64,000 nucleotides of DNA from Hyphomonadaceae bacterium (GTDB lineage Bacteria > Pseudomonadota > Alphaproteobacteria > Caulobacterales > Aquidulcibacteraceae), in contig JAEUMQ010000001.1 in assembly GCA_016791425.1 (NCBI GenBank), positions 499,138 to 563,137 of the forward strand, in the 5' to 3' direction. Made by a program: the position numbers and the translations under genes. How positions within the stretch are numbered: position 1 is the first letter of the stretch; every line of letters begins with the position of its first letter. The notes below the pieces were generated by a model that saw only the letters and a program-made list of their open reading frames with translations, was not told the DNA's origin and did no database searches. This document shows positions 46,601-55,710 of the stretch, piece by piece.

Positions 46601-47089
46601 TCAACCCGCGCTCGCCCGCGGCGTCACCTTGATGTGCCACCATTCCTTGAGCAGGCTCACCGTCTCAAGATCGGCGAAGTGGCACACGAAGACGCCGTCG
46701 AGCTCGATCGCTGCGCCGCCCTCCACGGCCGTGAACGCCGCGTGCCATTCCGCCACCCCCAGGCCGCCGCTCGCCATGATGACGTGGTGCGTGAAGGTGA
46801 TGTCCCGCTGCCCTGCGGTCACGCGGGTCCAGTAGGCTTCGACGGCCGCGCGCCCGACCATCTGCTCCTCGAACGGCTGCTCGCGATAGATGACGTTCTC
46901 GGTGAAGAGCGCGCCGGCGGCCGTCGCGTTCTTCGTCTCCCACGCCTCCTTGTAGCGCCAGAGCCAGGCGTTGAAGTCGGATTCGGTGAGCGTCCGGCCC
47001 GCCGCGCCCAACCCCGCGCCTTGCGTCGTCGCGCACGCAGCCAGGGCCAAAGGGGCCGCCGCCAGCGTCAACCGCCTCGTGAGATCCAT
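46601..47089 (-). CDS. Lipoprotein with a SnoaL-like (NTF2-fold) domain
   Basis: 162 residues. The lipobox LALAAC ends the signal peptide (MDLTRRLTLAAAPLALAAC). The mature domain has the NTF2/SnoaL-like pattern WRYKEAWETKNATAAGALF, then YREQPFEEQMVGRAAVEAYW, common in polyketide-cyclase-like and DUF4440-type proteins. It is tethered to the membrane and probably binds or isomerises a small hydrophobic molecule. GGGAGG lies eight bases before the start. It is divergent from the phosphoesterase. Confidence 0.82.
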   Translation of the reverse strand: MDLTRRLTLAAAPLALAACATTQGAGLGAAGRTLTESDFNAWLWRYKEAWETKNATAAGALFTENVIYREQPFEEQMVGRAAVEAYWTRVTAGQRDITFTHHVIMASGGLGVAEWHAAFTAVEGGAAIELDGVFVCHFADLETVSLLKEWWHIKVTPRASAG

Positions 47090-47206
47090 GCGCTGTCCTC
47101 CCTTTAGGCAAAAACGGTACTGGAGCGCTTCTTTTCGAGCCAGTCTCTTCCGCCGCAATCCCCCGCCGCCTAGCCTGGCAATGCTCTGCAGGCGAACCGA
47201 GGCGCC

Positions 47207-48007
47207 ATGAAATTGCTGCTCGTCTCCGATCTGCATTACGCGCTGAAGCAGTTCGACTGGACCGCCTCAGTCGCGCCCGGCTTCGATGCGGTGATCATCG
47301 CCGGCGACCATCTCGACATCGCCGGCCAGCTCGACGGCGGCGTGCAGATCGTCGTCATCCTCAAATATCTCCGCCGCCTTGCCGCGCTTTCGAAGGTCAT
47401 CGTCTCCTCCGGCAACCACGACCTCGATCGTCGCGACGCCGGCGGCGAGAAGATCGCGTCCTGGATGAGCAAGGTCCGCCAGCTCGGCATCCCCACCGAC
47501 GGCGATTCCGTCGCCTTCGGCGACACGCTGGTGACCGTGTGTCCGTGGTGGGACGGCCCCACCGCCAGGGACTCCGTGCACGAGCTGTTGGCCCGCGACG
47601 CCGCCAAGCCGCGCAAGCAATGGATTTGGGTCTATCACGCCCCGCCGGAGGGTCCCTTGAGCTGGGACGGCAAGAAGCACCACGGCGACGCCGCGCTCAA
47701 CGCGTGGATCGAAACCCATCGGCCCGACATCGTGCTCACCGGCCACATCCACCAGGCGCCGTTCAAGCAGGGCGGCTCCTGGTGCGACCGCATGGGCGAT
47801 ACGTGGATCTTCAATTCCGGCCGTCAGATCGGGCCAACGCCCACCCATGTCGCGATCGACACGCGCGCGCGCGAGGCCGCCTGGTTTTCCCTCGCCGGCG
47901 CCGAGCTGGTGAAGCTCGACGATGCGCTTGTCGCCCGCACGGAGCTCACTGGCCCGCCGGCTTGGCTCGGAGCGTCTGCAGAGAAGCGCGAAGCGGCCTT
48001 GGGATAG
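47207..48007 (+). CDS. Metallophosphoesterase
   Basis: A calcineurin-like phosphoesterase of 266 residues. All five motifs are present: SDLHY (residues 7-11), GDHLD, GNHDL, YHAPP and GHIHQAPF, which bind two metals. There is no signal peptide, so it is cytoplasmic. Substrate classes range from cyclic nucleotides to phosphoproteins. No neighbouring gene suggests which. Confidence 0.88.
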   Translation: MKLLLVSDLHYALKQFDWTASVAPGFDAVIIAGDHLDIAGQLDGGVQIVVILKYLRRLAALSKVIVSSGNHDLDRRDAGGEKIASWMSKVRQLGIPTDGDSVAFGDTLVTVCPWWDGPTARDSVHELLARDAAKPRKQWIWVYHAPPEGPLSWDGKKHHGDAALNAWIETHRPDIVLTGHIHQAPFKQGGSWCDRMGDTWIFNSGRQIGPTPTHVAIDTRAREAAWFSLAGAELVKLDDALVARTELTGPPAWLGASAEKREAALG

Positions 48008-48021
48008 AACGCGGTCCGGTT

Positions 48022-48543
48022 CTAATAGTCCGGATCCCGGTCCGAGCCCGGCGTGAACTCGCGCCGCTGATCGTGCACCAGCGTCTCCAGGATCTCATCC
48101 ACCATCCCCAGATGGTTCGACTGGTCCTCGAACTGCTGCTTGAGATCGACCAGATAGGTCGTCACACCGTGCAGCCGCTGCGCCAATAGTTTCGACAGGA
48201 GATAAGCGATTTCCTGGTGCGTCTGCAGGAACGCGTCGCCGCCCTCGATCACATGCGCGCGCACGGCGCTGACGGCGCGCACCGTCGCCATGTGCGGAAT
48301 GTTGAGCAGCGCCGACATGTCCCCGAAGATCGCGCCATAATCCGCGACCAGATTGATCTGGAAGTCGCCCCCATGTCCGGACTTGAGCACTTCCACCTCG
48401 CCCTCGATCAGCACGAAGAGGCGCCCGGTCTTTTGCCCTTCCTGGAGGAGCACCGCGCCGGCATCGAACGATGCGACCGGAAGCGCTTGGCACAGGTCTC
48501 CGATCGATTGCACGGCGCGGCTCTTCGGACGAGGAAGACGCAC
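48022..48543 (-). CDS. Cyclic-nucleotide-binding-domain protein (GTG start, altered phosphate cassette)
   Basis: 173 residues. The CAP-effector-like beta-barrel shows GRLFVLIEGEVEVLKSG and the phosphate-binding cassette FGDMSALLNIPHMATVRA, where the family expects FGExALLxxxPRxAxV. Glu becomes Asp and the ligand-holding Arg becomes His, so cAMP or cGMP binding is doubtful. No DNA-binding helix-turn-helix follows; the C-terminal tail is helical (LLAQRLHGVTTYLVDLKQQF). The start codon is GTG at 48543. It may be a sensor or scaffold. Confidence 0.78.
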   Translation of the reverse strand: MRLPRPKSRAVQSIGDLCQALPVASFDAGAVLLQEGQKTGRLFVLIEGEVEVLKSGHGGDFQINLVADYGAIFGDMSALLNIPHMATVRAVSAVRAHVIEGGDAFLQTHQEIAYLLSKLLAQRLHGVTTYLVDLKQQFEDQSNHLGMVDEILETLVHDQRREFTPGSDRDPDY

Positions 48544-48611
48544 ACCCTAGCGTGCGCCGCGCACGCGCCGCAGCTCGGCCGATCGCTTGCGCTTGCCCGC
48601 GCGCCAACCGC

Positions 48612-49061
48612 TCAAAGAATGGGCAGATAGAGCGACCTGTGATCCGCCCCCAGGCAGAGCACGTCCCAGACCTTCTTCTCCAGCGGGCGCGCCCATGCGT
48701 CCGCCCGGTCCTCCAGCGCCTCGTGCAGCTCGATGAGCAGCGCCTTCATCGGCATGACGAGTTCTTCCAGCGCGCTCACCGTGAAATTCTCCGCCGGCGG
48801 CGCCTCGGCCATCTGCAGCAGGCGCCGGCGCAGCTGGTCAGGCAGCTGCTGCTTGGCGGCCTCCGCGAAGATCGCCCGCATCGCCACCGATTCCAGCGAG
48901 AGCGTGTCGGCCGCGCGATCCGCCTCCTGCGCCACCAAGGTCATCAGCAGCCCGACGATCGCCGCCTGGCCGCGCGCGTACTCGTCGTCGAGGCGCGGCG
49001 CGATATCGGCCGCGATGGCGCCCGCGCCGCCCATCAGGATGCTTGCGAACGAGGGTTTCAT
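48612..49061 (-). CDS. Hypothetical protein coupled to a phosphotransferase-family gene
   Basis: 149 residues, mainly helical (ARGQAAIVGLLMTLVAQEADRAADTL). No family recognised. Its start overlaps the stop of the upstream kinase-like gene as ATGA, and the frame upstream (to 49127) overlaps that gene further. The N-terminal MKPSFASILMGGAGAIAAD might be a weak membrane segment. Its coupling suggests a joint role, possibly with acyl-CoA metabolism. Confidence 0.65.
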   Translation of the reverse strand: MKPSFASILMGGAGAIAADIAPRLDDEYARGQAAIVGLLMTLVAQEADRAADTLSLESVAMRAIFAEAAKQQLPDQLRRRLLQMAEAPPAENFTVSALEELVMPMKALLIELHEALEDRADAWARPLEKKVWDVLCLGADHRSLYLPIL

Positions 49062-50098
49062 AAAAGCATTCCGTCGCCCGCCGAGGCCAGCCGATCGGCG
49101 ATCATCTTGTTGTGCCGCGCCGCGCAATACCAGCCGGTGAAGGCCAGGATCGGATCCTGGTTCCGTCCGTCATGATAGGCGCGCGCCGCCGACGTCCAGA
49201 TCGCGATCCCCTTCACGTGCGAGAAGAGCGACCACCAATTGAGCGCTTCCGCGTTGAACACGCGCCGGCTGGCGCTCTGCCAGATCTCGATCGCCTCGCG
49301 CCAGTCGAGCAGCCCGGCCGCGAGCTGCGTTTCTCCCGCCCACAGCGGATCGAGCGCCCAGGCGAGATCCTCCATCGGATCGCCGATATGCGCGAGCTCC
49401 CAGTCAAGCACGCCGACGATGCGCCCCTGCGCATCGATCATGAAATTCCCCTTTCGGAAATCGCCGTGCACCACCGCAAGCCGCGGCGGCGCCTTGGGCG
49501 GATTGCGCCGCAGCCGACGGATCGCCGCCGCCGCGATCGGCTGCGGCTCGAGGCTGTCGCGCGCCAGCACGCGTTCCCAATGATCGAGTTCGCGCCGCCA
49601 GCAATCCTCCGCCGCCGGCGTATCGACGACGCCCGGCAATTGCGTGTCGTAGGGATCCGCCGCCGCAATGGCGCCGAGGATGGCGAAAAAATCCCGCCCC
49701 GTCGTTTCCCGGCGCCCGCCATAGGGATCGGGCTGGAAGATGCTCGGCGCATGCCCCTCGATGCGATCGAGGATGAGGAACGGCCCGCCGAGAACGCTGG
49801 CGTCCTCCACCAGCGCGAACGGCTCCGGAACCGGCACGCCCTTGCCGAAGAACGAGCGATAGGCGGCGTGCTCGATCGCCCGCTCCCGCGCGCGCAAGCC
49901 CCCGCCGAGATCGCGCCGGATGAGCAGCCCGCGCGCATGGTCGCCGCGTTTGTCCGTGTACTGGAGATCGACGCTGTAGGTCTCGCGCGACACGCCGGAA
50001 TGCACCCGCGCGATATTGCCCACACCCACCTTCGTGACGTCCGGCAGCGCCCGCTCCAGGAACCCCAGCAGCCGGTCGATCTCCTGCCGCGTCAGCAT
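49058..50098 (-). CDS. Phosphotransferase family protein (APH-like, ACAD10-type)
   Basis: 346 residues of kinase fold. The catalytic loop VVHGDFRKGNFMID and the metal-binding VLDWELAHIGDPMEDLAW are intact, and the N-terminal domain carries KVGVGNIARVHSGVSRETYS as a variant nucleotide loop. Relatives include ACAD10/APH proteins that phosphorylate small molecules or act in acyl-CoA pathways, rather than aminoglycosides. It is upstream of and coupled to the 149-residue gene. Confidence 0.86.
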   Translation of the reverse strand: MLTRQEIDRLLGFLERALPDVTKVGVGNIARVHSGVSRETYSVDLQYTDKRGDHARGLLIRRDLGGGLRARERAIEHAAYRSFFGKGVPVPEPFALVEDASVLGGPFLILDRIEGHAPSIFQPDPYGGRRETTGRDFFAILGAIAAADPYDTQLPGVVDTPAAEDCWRRELDHWERVLARDSLEPQPIAAAAIRRLRRNPPKAPPRLAVVHGDFRKGNFMIDAQGRIVGVLDWELAHIGDPMEDLAWALDPLWAGETQLAAGLLDWREAIEIWQSASRRVFNAEALNWWSLFSHVKGIAIWTSAARAYHDGRNQDPILAFTGWYCAARHNKMIADRLASAGDGMLL

Positions 50099-50120
50099 GC
50101 GCGGCGACCATGGCGCGACG

Positions 50121-50149
50121 CCGCCCCTCCCCCTGAGGGGAGGGGGCGG
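50121..50149. repeat. Single hairpin arm of the repeat family
   Basis: CCGCCCCTCCCC faces GGGGAGGGGGCGG across a short loop, upstream of the phosphotransferase gene. It looks like one arm of the hairpin-bounded repeats; the second arm is missing. Confidence 0.5.
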
Positions 50150-50274
50150 GGGGCGGGGTGAACCTCCGCACGATAAAGCCTGAGCGCCGGCATATCTGCA
50201 TTCTTATCGAGAAGACGCCGTGTTACGCCACGCGAAAATCAGAAACGCCCAACACCGGCCAGCAGGGAGGTCGC

Positions 50275-51270
50275 ATGTCCTATCCAGGTATGCCCGCACC
50301 GCGCTTCATCGAGACCAACGGCATCCGCATGGCGCTTTACGAAGCAGGCCCGCCAAGCCCCCAAGCGCCCCCGCTCGTGCTCTGCCACGGCTTCCCCGAG
50401 ATCGCCTTCTCCTGGCGCCATCAGCTTCGCGACCTGGCGAAGCACGGGCTCCGCGTCATCGCGCCCGACATGCGCGGCTACGGCGCGACCGACGCCCCCG
50501 CCAAGGTCGAAGACTACGACATGGAGCATCTGACCGGCGACCTCGTCGGCCTCCTCGACGCGCTCGACATCGAGAAGGCCGTCTTCGTCGGCCACGATTG
50601 GGGCGGCCTCGTCACCTGGCGCATGGGGATCATGCATCCCGCGCGCGTCGCCGGGCTCATCGGCCTGAACACCCCCTTCATCCCGCGCCCGCCCGTCGAG
50701 CCGATCGCCTTGTGGCGCGAGCGGCTCGGCGAGGAGATGTACATCGTCCACTTCCAGAAGCCCGGCGAAGCCGACGCCATCTTCGCGCGCAGCGTCGAGA
50801 ACACGATGGACTTCATGATGCGCGGCCCCATGCCGGGCGCGACGCCCTCCGCCGGCTTCGCCACGCGCCGCGACGGCGATGCATCCGTCTTTCCGCTCGT
50901 GCGGATCGTCGATGCTTATGATCCCGCGCGCGATCCGCGTCCGCGCTTTCTCACCGACGCCGAGCAGGCCGTCTTCGTCGAGACCTTCAAACGCACCGGC
51001 TTCACCGGCGGCATCAATTGGTACCGCAACTTCACCCGCAACTGGGAGCGCTCGGCCGGCGAGATCGATCACATCGCCGTCCCCGCGCTGATGATCATGG
51101 CCGAGCTCGACGCCGTGCTTTCGCCCTCCATGGCCGACGGCATGGAGCGCTACGTCCCCAACCTCGAAAAGCATCTGATTCTGGGCTCCGGCCACTGGAC
51201 CCAGCAGGAGAAGCCCGCCGAGGTCACCGCCCTCATCGCCGATTGGATGTCACGCACCTTTCCAGGCTAG
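50275..51270 (+). CDS. Epoxide hydrolase (alpha/beta hydrolase)
   Basis: 331 residues. The oxyanion HGFPE (near residue 38), the nucleophile Asp108 in VGHDWGGLVTW, and the His in GSGHWTQQEKP form the epoxide-hydrolase triad, with GINWYRNF supplying an epoxide-polarising Tyr. It converts epoxides to diols. GGGAGG lies five bases before MSYPGMPAP, which fixes the start. It stands between repeat elements; no operon partner is seen. Confidence 0.9.
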   Translation: MSYPGMPAPRFIETNGIRMALYEAGPPSPQAPPLVLCHGFPEIAFSWRHQLRDLAKHGLRVIAPDMRGYGATDAPAKVEDYDMEHLTGDLVGLLDALDIEKAVFVGHDWGGLVTWRMGIMHPARVAGLIGLNTPFIPRPPVEPIALWRERLGEEMYIVHFQKPGEADAIFARSVENTMDFMMRGPMPGATPSAGFATRRDGDASVFPLVRIVDAYDPARDPRPRFLTDAEQAVFVETFKRTGFTGGINWYRNFTRNWERSAGEIDHIAVPALMIMAELDAVLSPSMADGMERYVPNLEKHLILGSGHWTQQEKPAEVTALIADWMSRTFPG

Positions 51271-51273
51271 CGC

Positions 51274-51410
51274 CCCCTCTCCCCTGAGGGGAGAGGGGTA
51301 GGGGTGAGGGGTGGCCCCACCGGCGAACGCCAGATGATCTGAAGAAAATCCGTAGACGGAGGATGTAGCAACCCCTCACCCTGCCCCCTCTCCCCTGGAG
51401 GGACGAGGGG
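51274..51410. repeat. Hairpin-bounded intergenic repeat (copy 4)
   Basis: 137 bases between two convergent genes. The left stem CCCCTCTCCCCT/AGGGGAGAGGGG (51274-51298) is near perfect; the right arm (51384-51410) is imperfect. The core AAATCCGTAGACGGAGGAT near 51346-51364 matches the copy at 18173-18310 in all but one position. Confidence 0.75.
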
Positions 51411-51440
51411 CGCCTCAGCTTGCATCGTCCGCGTTCAGCC

Positions 51441-52424
51441 TCATACCCAGGCGCCGACCTCGTAGAGCGCCTCCGCGCCGCGCACGAGCCCGTCCACGAT
51501 CCCCGGCTCCAGGCTCGAATGCCCCGCGTCCGGCACGATCTCCAGATCCGCCTCCGGCCACGCGCGCTTGAGCGCCCACGCCGACGACATCGGCGTGCAC
51601 ATGTCGTAGCGCCCGTGCACGAAGCGCGCCGGCATCCGTCGCCGCAAGCGCTGCGCCTGCTCCAGAAGCCAGCCGTCTTTCGCGAAGAAGCCCTTGTTGT
51701 GGAAGTAATGGCACTCGATGCGCGCGAACGCCTCCACGAACCGATCATCGTTGAAGCGCGACGGCAGCCCGGACGGCCCCACGATCGAGATCGTCTCGCC
51801 TTCCCAGCGCGCCCATGCGCGCGCCGCACGGATGCGCGTGTCCCGATCGCTCGACATCAGCCGCTTGTGGTACGCCGCAACGAGATCCCCGCGCTCGATG
51901 TCCGGGATCGGCGCCGTGAAGCGCTCGAACGCGTCGGGAAAGATCTCGCTCGCGCCCTGCTGATAGAACCAGCGGATCTCGGACTGCAGCAGCAGGAATA
52001 TCCCGCGCAGCAGGAGGCCCACGCAGCGCTCCGGATGCGTCGCGGCGTACGCAAGCGAGAGCGTCGATCCCCATGAGCCCCCGAACACCAGCCAGCGCTC
52101 GATCCCGAGCCGCGCCCGCACGCGCTCGATGTCCGCCACCAGGTCCCAGGTCGTGTTCTCCTCGATGTCCGCATGCGGCGTCGATCGCCCGCATCCGCGC
52201 TGGTCCATGAGCACGATGCGATAGCGCTGCGGATCGAAGAAGCGCCGCATCTCGGGCGAGGAGCCCCCGCCCGGCCCCCCATGAAGCGCGATCACCGGCC
52301 GCCCGCGCGGATTGCCGCATTGCTCGATATGGATCGTGTGCCGCGACGAAACCGGCAGCATCTCGCTCGAATAGGGTTCGATCGTGGGGAAAAGGTCGCG
52401 GCGCGGCGCGGCGGGAGGGCTCAT
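51441..52424 (-). CDS. pip: Proline iminopeptidase
   Basis: A serine peptidase (327 residues, alpha/beta hydrolase fold) that removes N-terminal proline. The nucleophile is in VFGGSWGSTLSL, HGGPGGGSS forms the oxyanion region, DQRGCGRSTPHAD is characteristic, and PDAGHSSLEPGI holds the His. There is no signal peptide, so it is cytoplasmic. The start MSPPAAPRRDLFPT (52424) is preferred to an ATG 12 codons further upstream. Confidence 0.92.
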   Translation of the reverse strand: MSPPAAPRRDLFPTIEPYSSEMLPVSSRHTIHIEQCGNPRGRPVIALHGGPGGGSSPEMRRFFDPQRYRIVLMDQRGCGRSTPHADIEENTTWDLVADIERVRARLGIERWLVFGGSWGSTLSLAYAATHPERCVGLLLRGIFLLLQSEIRWFYQQGASEIFPDAFERFTAPIPDIERGDLVAAYHKRLMSSDRDTRIRAARAWARWEGETISIVGPSGLPSRFNDDRFVEAFARIECHYFHNKGFFAKDGWLLEQAQRLRRRMPARFVHGRYDMCTPMSSAWALKRAWPEADLEIVPDAGHSSLEPGIVDGLVRGAEALYEVGAWV

Positions 52425-52535
52425 GCGGAATGGGTTACGGGTTGCGCGTGTGGGGGGCAAGGTTTGATGGTCCGGAACCCTGAAAACGCGGCCGACCGCT
52501 GCATCTGCTATCGCGCGCGCCGCTAGCGGACGCGC

Positions 52536-53687
52536 CTATCGGACTCGCCTGGCGCTGGCGCTGTCGCGATGATTGTCGATCGACAGCACCAAGCCGAAGC
52601 ACACCATGAGCGTCGTCATCGCCGTGCCGCCATACGAGATGAGCGGCAACGGGATGCCCACCACCGGCACCAGCCCCATCACCATGCCCGTGTTGATGAG
52701 CACGTAGCAGGCCAGCGTCGCCGCCACGCCCGCGACCGCCAGCTTCTGGAAATACGCGTTCGGCGCCTGCGAGCGCACGCGCGCCGCCACGCTGATCGCC
52801 AGCCCCATGAGCATCGCGAAGAGCAGAAGCACCAAGAGCCCCCCGAACAGCCCGAACTCCTCCACGATCATCGTGAAGATGAAGTCCGTGTGTTTTTCGG
52901 GAAGGAAGTTGAGCTGCGCCTGCGAGCCCTGCATCCAGCCCTGCCCGAACAGTCCCGCCGAGCCGATCGCGATCTTCGACTGCAGCACGTGATACCCTTC
53001 CCCGAGCGGATCGTCCGCGAGCCCGAGGAACACGTTGACCCGCGCGCGCTGATAGTCGTGCAGCACGAACTGGTAGGCCGCCACCGCGCCCACCGCCGCG
53101 ATCACCAGCGCCGGCACGATGTAGCGCCAGCTCAAGCCCGCGAGAAACACGATCGCGATGCCCGCGAACGCGATGAGCATGCCCGTGCCGAGATCGGGCT
53201 GGTGCATCACCAGCCCAACCGGCACGCAGAGCAGCAGGAAGGCCGGCAACGACCAGAGCAGGGTCGTCGCCCGATCAGGCCGCAGATCGTTGTAATAACG
53301 CGCCAGCGCCATCACGATCGTGACCTTCATGAACTCCGACGGCTGCACCGAAAGCGGCCCGATCGAAAGCCAGCGCGTCGCCCCCATGCGCGTTTCGCCG
53401 AACACCTCCACGCCTACGAGCAGCAAAAGCACGACCCCGTAGAGCGGATACGCCGCCTCGTACCACCAGCGCGGCGGCGTCGCCGCCAGCACGATCGCCA
53501 CCGCGAGCAGGCTCATGAAACGCATCGAATGCGTCAGCGGCATGCCCGCCCACGCGCCCTCCGACACCGAGAAGTGCATCATCACGCCGATGAACGCGAT
53601 CGCGCAGAGCACCGTGATGATGCCCCAATTGAGCCGCCCGACGCCGCCGACCACTTTGCCGGCCATGGTGAGAACGCCGCTGGACAT
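52536..53687 (-). CDS. rodA: Rod shape-determining glycosyltransferase RodA
   Basis: A SEDS-family peptidoglycan polymerase (383 residues) with ten membrane segments. It polymerises lipid II during elongation, paired with PBP2. The conserved QPDLGTGMLIAF and the late PLISYGGTAMTTLMVCFGLVLSI are typical. The start MSSGVLTMAGKV is one base after the mrdA stop. The genes are on one strand in the order mreB-mreC-mreD-mrdA-rodA. Confidence 0.95.
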   Translation of the reverse strand: MSSGVLTMAGKVVGGVGRLNWGIITVLCAIAFIGVMMHFSVSEGAWAGMPLTHSMRFMSLLAVAIVLAATPPRWWYEAAYPLYGVVLLLLVGVEVFGETRMGATRWLSIGPLSVQPSEFMKVTIVMALARYYNDLRPDRATTLLWSLPAFLLLCVPVGLVMHQPDLGTGMLIAFAGIAIVFLAGLSWRYIVPALVIAAVGAVAAYQFVLHDYQRARVNVFLGLADDPLGEGYHVLQSKIAIGSAGLFGQGWMQGSQAQLNFLPEKHTDFIFTMIVEEFGLFGGLLVLLLFAMLMGLAISVAARVRSQAPNAYFQKLAVAGVAATLACYVLINTGMVMGLVPVVGIPLPLISYGGTAMTTLMVCFGLVLSIDNHRDSASARRVR

Positions 53688-53688
53688 C

Positions 53689-55710
53689 TCAGGCAGGAAC
53701 CTCGCGCCCATCCGCCTCGAGCTGCGCCAGCCGCGCCGGCGGCCGCCGCGACGGGTCCTTGAGCAGCGTCTCGCGCATGATCTCGCGCGCGATCGGTCCG
53801 GCCACCGCCGAGCCGCCGCCGCCATGCTCCACCACCACCGCGCACGCATAGCGCGGATCGTCCCATGGCCCGAAGCACACGAAGAGCGCGTGGTCGCGCA
53901 GGCGCCACGCCAGTGAATCGTTCGATTTCACGCCGCGCAGCCGCTCCGCCGCGGTGATCACCCGCACCTGCGCCGTGCCGGTCTTACCGGCGATCCGCAC
54001 CGGCGGCAGATTCCGCGTCTCCGGCGTCGCGCGCACGATGCGTCCGTCCGGCATGCGGACGATGCCGAGGTTTGACGCGCTGATCGCGGTGCCGCCGCCT
54101 TCGTTCGACACCCCGTACATGCCCGCGCGGACAGCCGCGAGGTGCGATGGATCCAGATGCGGCAACATCGGAAACGCCTGCGGCTCGCGCACGCCCGGCC
54201 CTTCGCGCACCAGCCGCGGCATCACCGCGCGCCCGTTCGATGCGAGCCGCGCGGTGTAGACCGCAAGCTGAATCGGCGTGACCTGCAGATCGCCCTGCCC
54301 GATGCCGAAATTGACCGTGAGGCCATCCGTCCATTTGCCGCGTCCGATCTCGCGCCACCAGGCCGGATCCGGCACGATGCCCTTCTTCTCGGCGGTCGTG
54401 ACGTTGAGCCCCGGCAGCGGAACATCGACGCCGTAGGTTTGCCCAAAGCCCAGCGCGCGCGCCACATTGGCGATCCGCTCCGGCCCGGCATAAAGCGCCG
54501 CGCGATAGAAATACACGTCGCACGATCCTTTGATCGCGCTGTGCATGTTGACCGTGCCGTGCCCGCCGCGCTTCCAGCAATGGAAGTTGCGTCCCCCGAA
54601 CGGAAAGAAGCCCGGGCAGTTCACCTTCCAGTCGTCGGTCAGCCCCGCCTGCTTCGCCGCGATCCCGACGACCATCTTGAACGTCGAGCCCGGCGAATAA
54701 GAGCCGGTCAGCGCCTTGTGATAGAGCGGGTGCTTCTCGTCCTCGTTCAGCGCCCGGAATTCCTGCTGGCCGATGCCGTTGACGAAGAGATTGGGATCGA
54801 AGCCCGGCGCGGAAGCCATCACCAGGACGTCGCCGGTGACGGTGTCCATCACGATCGCCGAGCCGGCCTGCTCGCCGAACGCCTCCATCGCCGTGCGCTG
54901 CAAATCCGCATCGATGGTGAGCACGATCCCGCCGCCGGGCTTCGGCTTGCGCTCGCCGCCCGAATGCTCGCTCACCGGGCGCCCTTGCGCGTTCACTTCC
55001 ACCAGCCGCCACCCGGCCTCGCCGTGCAGCGTGCTTTCCATCGTCTTCTCAAGCCCGGACTTGCCGAGCCGCACATCCGGCGTGCGCAGATACACCGCCC
55101 GGCGCTCGCCTTCGGGCCCCTGCTCCAGCACACGGTCGATCTCGCGCTGCGTCGGCTTCTGCACGTATCCGATCGGATGCGCGAACACCGGCCCGAGCGG
55201 ATAGGACCGCGTCTCTGAATCGTCCGCGCTGACGCCCTTGAGCTCCGGCAGCCGCACATTGATCGCGCAGAACTCGTCCCAGTGCAGCCCCTGGCGCAGC
55301 ACGAACGGCTCGTACGCATTGGCGACCATCGCCTCGCGCACGCGCCGGCGAACCCAGGCCTCGTCGTGTCCCAGCAAGCCGGCCACAACGCCAATCGTGC
55401 GCGTCAGGTCCGCCTGCCGCGATTGCGGCGTGACGCGGCGCGGATCGCTGTCCACGTCCTGCGGGATCACCGACACGCGGTAGTCGCGCCGCGTCGTCGC
55501 GAGATGCACGCCGAAGCGGTCGTAGATGATGCCGCGCGGCGGCGTCACCACGCGCCGGTCGTAGCGGTTCTCGCGCGCCTGCTCGGTCCATTCCCCGGAG
55601 AGGAAGTCGCTCGTCTGCAGATGCGCCATGCGCACCGCGACCGCGCCCATCCCGACGACCCCTCCCGACGCGAGCATCAAGGAGCGCCTGGTGAAACGAT
55701 CGCCGCTCAT
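53689..55710 (-). CDS. mrdA: Penicillin-binding protein 2 (class B transpeptidase)
   Basis: 673 residues with an N-terminal membrane anchor (SLMLASGGVVGMGAVAVR), a pedestal region and a transpeptidase domain. Ser342 in SPGSTFK is the acyl-enzyme nucleophile; SCD (396-398) is the second motif in its PBP2 form and KTGTA (576-580) is the third. It crosslinks peptidoglycan in the elongasome with RodA. It overlaps mreD as ATGA. Confidence 0.96.
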   Translation of the reverse strand: MSGDRFTRRSLMLASGGVVGMGAVAVRMAHLQTSDFLSGEWTEQARENRYDRRVVTPPRGIIYDRFGVHLATTRRDYRVSVIPQDVDSDPRRVTPQSRQADLTRTIGVVAGLLGHDEAWVRRRVREAMVANAYEPFVLRQGLHWDEFCAINVRLPELKGVSADDSETRSYPLGPVFAHPIGYVQKPTQREIDRVLEQGPEGERRAVYLRTPDVRLGKSGLEKTMESTLHGEAGWRLVEVNAQGRPVSEHSGGERKPKPGGGIVLTIDADLQRTAMEAFGEQAGSAIVMDTVTGDVLVMASAPGFDPNLFVNGIGQQEFRALNEDEKHPLYHKALTGSYSPGSTFKMVVGIAAKQAGLTDDWKVNCPGFFPFGGRNFHCWKRGGHGTVNMHSAIKGSCDVYFYRAALYAGPERIANVARALGFGQTYGVDVPLPGLNVTTAEKKGIVPDPAWWREIGRGKWTDGLTVNFGIGQGDLQVTPIQLAVYTARLASNGRAVMPRLVREGPGVREPQAFPMLPHLDPSHLAAVRAGMYGVSNEGGGTAISASNLGIVRMPDGRIVRATPETRNLPPVRIAGKTGTAQVRVITAAERLRGVKSNDSLAWRLRDHALFVCFGPWDDPRYACAVVVEHGGGGSAVAGPIAREIMRETLLKDPSRRPPARLAQLEADGREVPA

